Below are positions 47,158 through 52,728 of a stretch of DNA of 52,728 nt, piece by piece. Numbering within the stretch: position 1 is the stretch's first letter; each line of letters starts with the position of its first letter. This DNA comes from Bauldia sp. Its GTDB lineage: Bacteria > Pseudomonadota > Alphaproteobacteria > Rhizobiales > Kaistiaceae. The DNA lies in contig NZ_JAGRLA010000008.1 in assembly GCF_020442045.1 (NCBI RefSeq), positions 1 to 52,728 of the forward strand, read 5' to 3'. Made by a program: the position numbers and the translations under genes. The notes beneath the pieces were generated by a model. The model saw only the letters and a program-made list of their open reading frames with translations, had not been told where the DNA came from and ran no database searches.

Positions 47158-47856
47158 ATGCGCCAAGACGAACTCACTCTCATTCGCGCTCTGCCGCTCT
47201 TCGCCGACATTGACGAGGAGAGTTTCGCTTCGCTGATGCATGCCGCCTATTTCCAGCGCTTTCCCGAATCCGTGGAACTCATCACGGAAGGCGACGTGCC
47301 CGACTTCCTGCATGTGGTCGTCGCCGGGATGGTCGAGCTGACCACGGCGGGAAACGGTCGCGAGACGGTGATCGAGATCGTCCGCCCGATCGAAACCTTC
47401 ATCCTTGCCGCCGTCGTCCGTGATCAGCCCTACCTGATGTCGGCCCGGACGCTCGACGCCTCGCGCATCCTGATGATCCCGTCACGCGACGTGAAGTCGG
47501 TCTTCCTCAATGACACGGCATTCGCGCGGGCGGTGGTCGCGGAACTCGCCGGCCGTTATCGCGGCATGGTCAAGGCGCTGAAGAACCAGAAGCTGCGCAC
47601 GTCCGTCGAACGCCTCGCCAACTATCTGCTCTGCTGCAGCCAGCAGAATGGCGACTCGATGGTGTTCCGGCTGGTCATCGAAAAGCGCACCCTCGCCTCG
47701 CTTCTCGGGATGACGCCCGAGAACCTGTCGCGGGCATTCGGAACCCTGGCGAAATACGGCATCGCCGTCCAGGGCCAGGAGGTCCGGATCGAGAGGCCGG
47801 CCGACCTGATCGCTCTCGCGCGTCCGAACATGCTGATCGACGATCCGGAAAGCTGA
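47158..47856 (+). CDS. Crp/Fnr-family transcriptional regulator
   Basis: A 232-residue Crp/Fnr regulator. The cyclic-nucleotide-like sensor domain covers residues 10-130 (LITEGDVPDFLHVVVAGMVEL), then the dimer helix and a winged helix-turn-helix (RTLASLLGMTPENLSRAFGTLAKYGIAVQGQEVRI). The N-terminal cysteine cluster of FNR is absent, so it does not hold the usual oxygen-sensing 4Fe-4S cluster; it resembles the Dnr/NnrR type that senses NO through heme. The ATG at 47158 was chosen. Upstream are an FNR-type box and an AT-rich palindrome. The convergent nnrS/nar operon is its most likely target. Confidence 0.9.
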   Translation: MRQDELTLIRALPLFADIDEESFASLMHAAYFQRFPESVELITEGDVPDFLHVVVAGMVELTTAGNGRETVIEIVRPIETFILAAVVRDQPYLMSARTLDASRILMIPSRDVKSVFLNDTAFARAVVAELAGRYRGMVKALKNQKLRTSVERLANYLLCCSQQNGDSMVFRLVIEKRTLASLLGMTPENLSRAFGTLAKYGIAVQGQEVRIERPADLIALARPNMLIDDPES

Positions 47857-47891
47857 AGCCGCGGGGACGTCCTTCCGAGCCGCCGGATAGG

Positions 47892-47917
47892 TGCCGGGAA
47901 CCGGCTTGCTCCCGGCA
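47892..47917. terminator. Hairpin between convergent crp/fnr and nnrS
   Basis: TGCCGGGA (47892-47899) and TCCCGGCA (47910-47917) form a perfect 8-base stem with a 10-base loop in the 118-base gap between the convergent stops of the Crp/Fnr gene (47856) and nnrS (47975). A bidirectional terminator is likely. Confidence 0.55.
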
Positions 47918-47974
47918 GCCTCTCGTCGAGACGGCCGAAGGGCCGATCCTCGACAGGCTTGGCGCTCCGGCGGA

Positions 47975-49159
47975 TCAGGAAGCCAGGCGAGACCGCAGGA
48001 GCATGGGTCCGAAGACGGTCGCAAATCCCAGGAAGCCGGCTATCCAGCCAATGGCGGCGAGGGTGAGGAGGGGCATGGTGGCGCCCGGGGCAAACGGCAC
48101 CGCGAGCCGGCAGACCACGGCGGTGACAAGCGTGAAATAGATCATCCGCGTGAGCGGACTGGCGACCAGATCCCGGCCGGTATGGCCGAGGGTGGCGCGC
48201 GTCATCACGGCGATCGTCATCACCGCGACCGCGCCGACCGTCCAGGCGTGGAGCGCGTCCGCGGCCGGGATTGCCGCGGGCCGCAGGATCGAAGCGCCGA
48301 CCAGGGCAAAGCCGAGCGGCACGAACAGGTAGCCGACGTGGAGAATGAGAACGAGCGGCTCCTGCCATGTGGAGCGGCCGGCCCATCGCCACAGTCGTAT
48401 GAGCTGGAGGCCCGCGGCGGCGAGCAGGATCGACCCGGTCACGATTCCGGTCGGAGCCAGGATCCAGAATGCCAGGCCGAGGCCCGAGACCGCCAGCGTG
48501 ACGACGTCATACCGGCCGAACGGCGCCGGCAGTGCGGCGGCGCCGGAGCGGACCAGCCAGTTCCGGGTGAAGCTCGGGGTGATGCGGCCGCCGATCAGCA
48601 TGATCATCCCGATGATTGCGGCCGTCCCGGCGCGGATGGAGATGTCGGCCGAGCCGTCGAGAAGGACCTCGAGATGAAAGCCGATATTGGACGCGGCCAT
48701 CAGCAACAGCAGGGCGACGGTCTTGAGGTTTTTCCAGTTCCGGCCGGCGGCGATCTCGCGAAGGATGACCAGGGCGAAGACGAGGAGGAAGGATGAATCG
48801 ACAAGGATCGCCGCGATGATGCCGATGCGGTCGACACAGAGCAGTGCCAGGCGGCCCGCGATCCAGAGAATGAAGAGGGCGAGGAGAGGACCACCGCGCA
48901 CCGGCAGGCGTCCGGTCCAGTTGGGTATCGCGGTGAGAAGGAATCCCGCGACGATTGCCGTGACATAGCCGAAGAGCAGCGAATGCGCATGCCAGGCGAC
49001 GGGACCATATGCCTCGGCGAAGCTCCAGGCGCCGGAGAGCTCGCCAATCCACAGGGCCATTGCCACGGCCGCCCAGATCGCTCCACCAAGGAAGAATGGG
49101 CGAAATCCGTAGCTCAGCAGCGGGATGCGTGCGAGGCCCCTTCTGTCCCGTTGCATCAT
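47975..49159 (-). CDS. nnrS: NnrS-family heme-copper membrane protein
   Basis: A 394-residue NnrS with about 12 membrane helices. Conserved histidine segments are present: WHAHSLLFGYVTAIVAGFLL (heme/copper ligands), and MTRATLGHTGRDL near the C-terminal third, with YGFRPFFLGGAIWA at the start. NnrS relieves nitrosative stress during denitrification. The ATGATG at 49159 overlaps the stop of the upstream 97-residue gene, so it is the last gene of the nar operon. No signal for a separate promoter is seen. Confidence 0.92.
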   Translation of the reverse strand: MMQRDRRGLARIPLLSYGFRPFFLGGAIWAAVAMALWIGELSGAWSFAEAYGPVAWHAHSLLFGYVTAIVAGFLLTAIPNWTGRLPVRGGPLLALFILWIAGRLALLCVDRIGIIAAILVDSSFLLVFALVILREIAAGRNWKNLKTVALLLLMAASNIGFHLEVLLDGSADISIRAGTAAIIGMIMLIGGRITPSFTRNWLVRSGAAALPAPFGRYDVVTLAVSGLGLAFWILAPTGIVTGSILLAAAGLQLIRLWRWAGRSTWQEPLVLILHVGYLFVPLGFALVGASILRPAAIPAADALHAWTVGAVAVMTIAVMTRATLGHTGRDLVASPLTRMIYFTLVTAVVCRLAVPFAPGATMPLLTLAAIGWIAGFLGFATVFGPMLLRSRLAS

Positions 49160-49449
49160 CGGGCCTCTTTCGGTTCCTCCGCCAGGGTATAGGCGAAAGC
49201 CCGCATGAGGCATGCGGCACCCGGGTCTTCCGCGCGCGAGAGGAGGCCCATGAGCTGGGTCCATTCATCGTCCGGCGCCGTGTCCGCGTAGTGGCGAATA
49301 ATCACTCGCGCATATGCGCCAAGCGTCAGGCCTGTCTCCTCCGCTCCCGCCCGCATCGCGGCGACGAGGCGAAGGTCGCCGAGCCGCAGCAGCGTTTCGC
49401 TGGCCACGGCCTCGTCATCGAACCGTGCGATGAGATCGCCAAGCAGCAT
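49156..49449 (-). CDS. Uncharacterised 97-residue protein between ppiC and nnrS
   Basis: A small helical, soluble protein starting MLLGDLIARFDDEAVASETLL, with one Cys and no membrane segment or known domain that I recognise. Its stop overlaps the nnrS start (ATGA) and it begins 9 bases after the ppiC stop, so it is a real gene of the nar-nnrS operon. A role in nitrate reductase or NnrS maturation is only a guess from position. Confidence 0.7.
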   Translation of the reverse strand: MLLGDLIARFDDEAVASETLLRLGDLRLVAAMRAGAEETGLTLGAYARVIIRHYADTAPDDEWTQLMGLLSRAEDPGAACLMRAFAYTLAEEPKEAR

Positions 49450-49458
49450 GGTCCCGCC

Positions 49459-50292
49459 TCAATGGACGCGCCGGGAATCGGCACCGGCCATGGTGATGCC
49501 GGTGATGTCGGCGCGCTCGACAAGGCGCGCCATGTATTGCGCCGTCGCCGTCCGCTCCGCCCTTTCGGTCAGGTATTCGGCGATCCGCCCCGCCACCGCC
49601 TCGAACGGCAATGTCCGCGCTGCAATTCGCCGTTCGAGCCGGATGAGATGGAACCCGTAGCGGGTCTTCACCGGGTGCCTGGTGGTCTCGCCATCATTCA
49701 TCCCGGCGATCGCTGCCGCGAATTCAGGGGTCGTCTCGCGCGGCGTGAGCTGACCGAGGAAGCCGCCTTCCCCCGAGGAAGCGCAATCGGAATAGTCGCG
49801 GGCGAGTTCGGCAAATCGATCGGGCTCGGTCGCAAGTGTTTCGGCGAGCGCCTCGGCGCGCTCCTGAGCCGCCGCGTAGCCCGCGGCGTCGTCCGCGCGG
49901 GCGGCGACGAGGATGTGCCGGGCCTCGACCAGTTCGGCAGCGCGGAATTTCGCGACATTGGCGTCATAGTAGCGCCGGAGCTCGGCCTCGGTCGGGGAGG
50001 GGATATGAACCGCCTGTTCAAGCAGGACGCGGATCAGCGCTTCGTCTTCCGTCTCGCGCCGCCCCCGGTCGTCGGCGAGTGGCGAGGCGACGATCCCCTC
50101 GCGTCGCGCTTCATCCAGCAACAAGACGCGCAGCACCATTGCCTCGGCGGCCAGGCGCCACGACTCGGTGGGCGTCGCAGCCGGGTGGTACTGGATCTCG
50201 CGGACGATGTCGCTGTTCGGAATGACCGAGCCGTTGACCGAGACGATCGTCGGTCCCCGCGACGCCTGCTTCTGCCGTGGCAGGACGTTCAT
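49459..50292 (-). CDS. PpiC-type (parvulin) peptidyl-prolyl isomerase of the nar operon
   Basis: A 277-residue protein. The parvulin domain occupies about residues 140-235, with ARHILVAARADDAAGYAAAQ, FAELARDYSDCASSGEGGFLG and KTRYGFHLIRLERR. In front is a SurA-N-like helical part (VSVNGSVIPNSDIVREIQYH). There is no signal peptide, so it acts in the cytoplasm, unlike SurA. Such isomerases are commonly found after narI in proteobacterial nar operons and may help NarG/NarH folding. The ATG overlaps the narI stop by 4 bases. Confidence 0.88.
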   Translation of the reverse strand: MNVLPRQKQASRGPTIVSVNGSVIPNSDIVREIQYHPAATPTESWRLAAEAMVLRVLLLDEARREGIVASPLADDRGRRETEDEALIRVLLEQAVHIPSPTEAELRRYYDANVAKFRAAELVEARHILVAARADDAAGYAAAQERAEALAETLATEPDRFAELARDYSDCASSGEGGFLGQLTPRETTPEFAAAIAGMNDGETTRHPVKTRYGFHLIRLERRIAARTLPFEAVAGRIAEYLTERAERTATAQYMARLVERADITGITMAGADSRRVH

Positions 50293-51023
50293 GACGTCCG
50301 GTCCCGCGGCCAGGCCGCCGGTGTCGTGCGGGGCGCATGCGGCCGGGCGCGAACGACCTGGTAGCCGCGCCGGCCAAGATACCAGACCGGCGCGCTCCAG
50401 ATATGCACGAGCCGCGTGAAGGGGAAGACCAGGAAGATGGTCATGCCGAGGAAGATATGGAGCTTGAAGATCGGGTTGGCGCCGGCGATCAGCTGCCAGC
50501 TCTCCGGCCTGAGGATGAGGATCCCCTGGGCCCAGTTCATGAACCGCACCATCTCGTGGCCGTCGAGGTGGTTGAGCGAGACGAAGATGGTCGCCAGCCC
50601 GAGCGTCAGTTGGACGTAGAGCAGGAGCAGGATGGCGATATCGCCGAAGGACGAGGTCCGCAGGATCCGCGGGTCGAACAGCCGCCGGTGGACGAGCAGG
50701 GTCAGGCCGACGAAACAGGCGATGCCGGCAACCCCGCCGACCACGATCGCCAGCATCTGCTTGAAGGAATGCGACACGCCGAGCCAGTCGAACACGGCGA
50801 TCGGCGTCAGCAGCCCGACGAAATGGCCGGCGAAGATCACCAGGATGCCGATGTGGAACAGGTTCGAGCCCCACATCAGCTGGCGGCGGCGAAGCAGCTG
50901 GCTTGAGCCCGACCGCCACGAATATTGCTCGCGATCGAATCGGATGACGCTGCCGACGATGAATACCGTCAGGCAAACATAGGGATACCAGCCGTAAACG
51001 ATGTAGTTCAGGACGGTGCTCAT
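50289..51023 (-). CDS. narI: Nitrate reductase gamma subunit NarI
   Basis: The 244-residue membrane cytochrome b that takes electrons from quinol. It has five membrane helices and the b-heme histidine segments FHIGILVIFAGHFVGLL in helix 2 and HIFLGMTIFLVFPFTRLVH in helix 5. The N-terminus MSTVLNYIVYGWYPYVCLTVFIVG is typical. It follows narJ by 7 bases and overlaps ppiC. The C-terminal tail after the last helix is basic and Arg/Pro-rich. Confidence 0.94.
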   Translation of the reverse strand: MSTVLNYIVYGWYPYVCLTVFIVGSVIRFDREQYSWRSGSSQLLRRRQLMWGSNLFHIGILVIFAGHFVGLLTPIAVFDWLGVSHSFKQMLAIVVGGVAGIACFVGLTLLVHRRLFDPRILRTSSFGDIAILLLLYVQLTLGLATIFVSLNHLDGHEMVRFMNWAQGILILRPESWQLIAGANPIFKLHIFLGMTIFLVFPFTRLVHIWSAPVWYLGRRGYQVVRARPHAPRTTPAAWPRDRTS

Positions 51024-51030
51024 CGTAGCC

Positions 51031-51729
51031 TCACTCCGGCATTGCTGTCGGCGTCGGCCGGCGGGCGGCCCTCAGCCTGGCAATCAGGTTGTCCTTGCAG
51101 CCGCTGTCGGCGCCGGGCCCGAAGGTGACTGGCTCGTCCTCCCAGGCTGCATCGAGTGCGGCGAAGTCGTCCGGGGCGGCGTCCGGCTGGTCAAGCAGCG
51201 CCGCGACCTGTTCCCTGTCGGGCTTGATCGCCGAAAGCACCACCAGGGCGTCGAATACCGCGGCATAGGGCGACTGGCGCTTCGCGAGCCTGTCGCTGAT
51301 CGCCGCGAGGATATGGGCCGTCTGGCCGAGAAGTTCGCAGGCCTCGCCGAGCGGGCGGGTCGAAAGGAATTCGAGAAAGAGCGGCAGATAATCGGGCAGC
51401 TCCGTCGCATCGACGACGAGACCGTGAGTCTCGTAGAGCGTCGCGAGATCGATCATCGCCTGGCCGCGGTCGCGGCTCTCGCCATGGACATGCTCGAAAA
51501 GGTGAAGCGACAGGGAGCGCGTCCGGTCGAAAAGATCGACGTAGCGCTCCTGCAGTGAAATGAGGTCTTCGCCTTCGAGGTCGGCGAGAAGCGGATCGAG
51601 TGCCGCGCAGGATGCGCCCGAAACGAGGCCTTCTTGCCTGACCGCCGCGCGAAGGTCTTCCGCCGCCGCCTTCAACGCCTCATCGGGATAGGACAGCAGG
51701 GCGGAGAGCGCCTTGAATGTCTTCGCCAT
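51031..51729 (-). CDS. narJ: Nitrate reductase assembly chaperone NarJ
   Basis: A 232-residue NarJ/TorD-family chaperone that binds NarG and aids molybdenum cofactor insertion. It has FKALSALLSYPDEALKAAAEDL at the start, the YVDLFDRTRSLSLHLFEHVHGESRDRG signature and the C-terminal YLPLFLEFLSTRP. The ATG shares one base with the narH stop. A 95-base scrap of a second narJ copy is found at 46808-46902. Confidence 0.94.
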   Translation of the reverse strand: MAKTFKALSALLSYPDEALKAAAEDLRAAVRQEGLVSGASCAALDPLLADLEGEDLISLQERYVDLFDRTRSLSLHLFEHVHGESRDRGQAMIDLATLYETHGLVVDATELPDYLPLFLEFLSTRPLGEACELLGQTAHILAAISDRLAKRQSPYAAVFDALVVLSAIKPDREQVAALLDQPDAAPDDFAALDAAWEDEPVTFGPGADSGCKDNLIARLRAARRPTPTAMPE

Positions 51730-52728
51730 CACCTCACCTCCATCGGTGTCTTCGCGCGCTTCGGAGTCCCGAACAGGTTCGGTTCCGACGTCCCCCCGGA
51801 GCAGCCGTTCCCGAACGAGAAGCCGCAGGAGCCGCGAATGTCGTAGGCGTCCTCGCCGAGCTCGCGATGGGCGGTCGGGATGACAAAGCGGTCCTCGTAA
51901 TTGGCGATCGCCAGGATCTGGTACATCTCGTCGATCTGACCGGGGGTCAGCCCGACACGGGCGGCGATCGCCTCGTCGATCATCCCGTCGACGGTCTTCG
52001 CCCGCATGTAGCCGCGCATGGCCAGCATCCGCTCCAGGGCGAGCGCGACCGGCTCCTCGTCGCCCGCCGTCAGCAGGTTGGCGAGGTATTTCAGCGGAAT
52101 GCGAAGCGAGCGGACGTCCGGCATCTCGCCGTCGATGCCGATCTTGCCGGCCTCGGCCGCGGACTGGATCGGCGACAGCGGCGGCACATACCAGACCATC
52201 GGCAGCGTCCGGTATTCCGGGTGCAGGGGGAAGGCGACCTTCCACTCCATCGCCATCTTCCAGATCGGCGAGCGGCGCGCTGCCTCGAGCCAGTTCTCGG
52301 TGACGCCGTCGGCGCGCGCCTGGGCGATCACCGCCGGGTCGTTCGGGTCCATGAAGAGGCTGAGCTGCGCCTCGTAGAGGTCCTGCTCGTCGGCCGCGCT
52401 CGCCGCCTCCTCGATCCGGTCGGCGTCATAAAGCACCACGCCGAGATAGCGGATGCGACCGACGCAGGTTTCGGAGCAGACCGTCGGCTGGCCGGCCTCG
52501 ATCCGCGGGAAGCAGAAGATGCACTTCTCGGACTTTCCGCTCGACCAGTTGTAGTAGATCTTCTTGTAGGGGCAGCCGGAGACGCACATCCGCCAGCCGC
52601 GGCACTTGTCCTGGTCGATGAGGACGATGCCGTCCTCCTCGCGCTTGTAGATCGCCCCGGACGGACAGGCAGCGACGCAGGCCGGGTTGAGGCAGTGCTC
52701 GCAGAGCCGCGGCAGGTACATCATGAAG
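51729..52728 (-). CDS. narH: Nitrate reductase beta subunit NarH (partial)
   Basis: The frame runs off the right edge, so the N-terminal part (about 170-180 residues by comparison with the usual length of around 510) is missing; about 333 residues are visible. Iron-sulfur ligands are clear: CEHCLNPACVAACPSG, then CRGWRMCVSGCPYKK with the Trp that marks the 3Fe-4S cluster of NarH, and CIFCFPRIEAGQPTVCSETC. The ending PNLFGTPKRAKTPMEVR is normal. NarH carries electrons from NarI to the NarG molybdenum centre. narG must lie outside to the right. Confidence 0.96.
   Translation of the reverse strand, partial: FMMYLPRLCEHCLNPACVAACPSGAIYKREEDGIVLIDQDKCRGWRMCVSGCPYKKIYYNWSSGKSEKCIFCFPRIEAGQPTVCSETCVGRIRYLGVVLYDADRIEEAASAADEQDLYEAQLSLFMDPNDPAVIAQARADGVTENWLEAARRSPIWKMAMEWKVAFPLHPEYRTLPMVWYVPPLSPIQSAAEAGKIGIDGEMPDVRSLRIPLKYLANLLTAGDEEPVALALERMLAMRGYMRAKTVDGMIDEAIAARVGLTPGQIDEMYQILAIANYEDRFVIPTAHRELGEDAYDIRGSCGFSFGNGCSGGTSEPNLFGTPKRAKTPMEVR

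Noticed and set aside
50293..50976. N-terminal extension of the ppiC frame
   Set aside because: This part is a shadow of narI; the ATGA junction at 50289-50292 sets the start.

Overview
The window is GC-rich DNA with tightly packed, often translationally coupled operons. Gene content suggests a facultatively denitrifying alphaproteobacterium: NarHJI with a linked PpiC-type isomerase, NnrS, a cbb3 oxidase, Rrf2/NsrR-type regulators, RbsABC-type importers and acetoacetyl-CoA synthetase. The species cannot be named from this sequence alone. I found no tRNA, rRNA, CRISPR array or intact insertion sequence.

Left part (1-13.1 kb): nitrosative-stress and low-oxygen respiration. A DUF2249 gene and a partial membrane protein run leftwards. 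They are divergent from two unknown small genes, with a near-perfect 29-base NsrR-like palindrome (830-858) between the two directions. Next come an Rrf2 regulator, a convergent moeA, and an operon reading leftwards from 9.1 kb: Rrf2 regulator, ccoN, ccoO, ccoQ, ccoP, a 54-residue membrane protein, a DUF2189 protein and ccoS. Further right are a LysR regulator, a decayed 3' fragment of an aa3 oxidase subunit I gene, a DUF488 gene, 5-formyltetrahydrofolate cyclo-ligase, a redoxin and a PAS protein. A 580-base gap then holds an IS3-like transposase scrap.

Centre (13.6-44.1 kb): a 30-kb catabolic island, the most interesting part. It has two separate ribose-type ABC importers, an SDR, a PEP-hydrolase-like TIM barrel next to a Tm-1-like ATP-binding protein, a flavin monooxygenase, a TetR regulator, a degenerate acetoacetyl-CoA synthetase-like pseudoenzyme, a MaoC hydratase, a thiolase, an intact acetoacetyl-CoA synthetase, a thiolase-like/DUF35 pair, two MFS transporters, a dienoyl-CoA-reductase-like flavoenzyme, GlcDEF-type oxidase subunits and an MDR dehydrogenase. 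An 18-base sequence, GTACCGATCGGTCGGTAC, stands upstream of the first importer operon and, unchanged, upstream of the flavoenzyme/GlcDEF operon. Two shorter versions lie between the dehydrogenase and the second importer. This ties the scattered operons into one probable TetR regulon. The likely scheme is uptake, alcohol/hydroxyacid oxidation, oxygenation, CoA activation, hydration and thiolytic or retro-aldol cleavage to acetoacetyl-CoA and acetyl-CoA. The substrate is unknown.

Right part (44.1-52.7 kb): a third Rrf2 regulator is divergent from a group III truncated globin plus 7Fe ferredoxin pair, with an NsrR-like palindrome between them. A nitronate monooxygenase and a Crp/Fnr regulator follow. 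The regulator has a perfect FNR-type box upstream and, just before that, a 95-base scrap of a second narJ. The leftward operon narH (cut by the window edge), narJ, narI, ppiC, a 97-residue unknown and nnrS ends the window.
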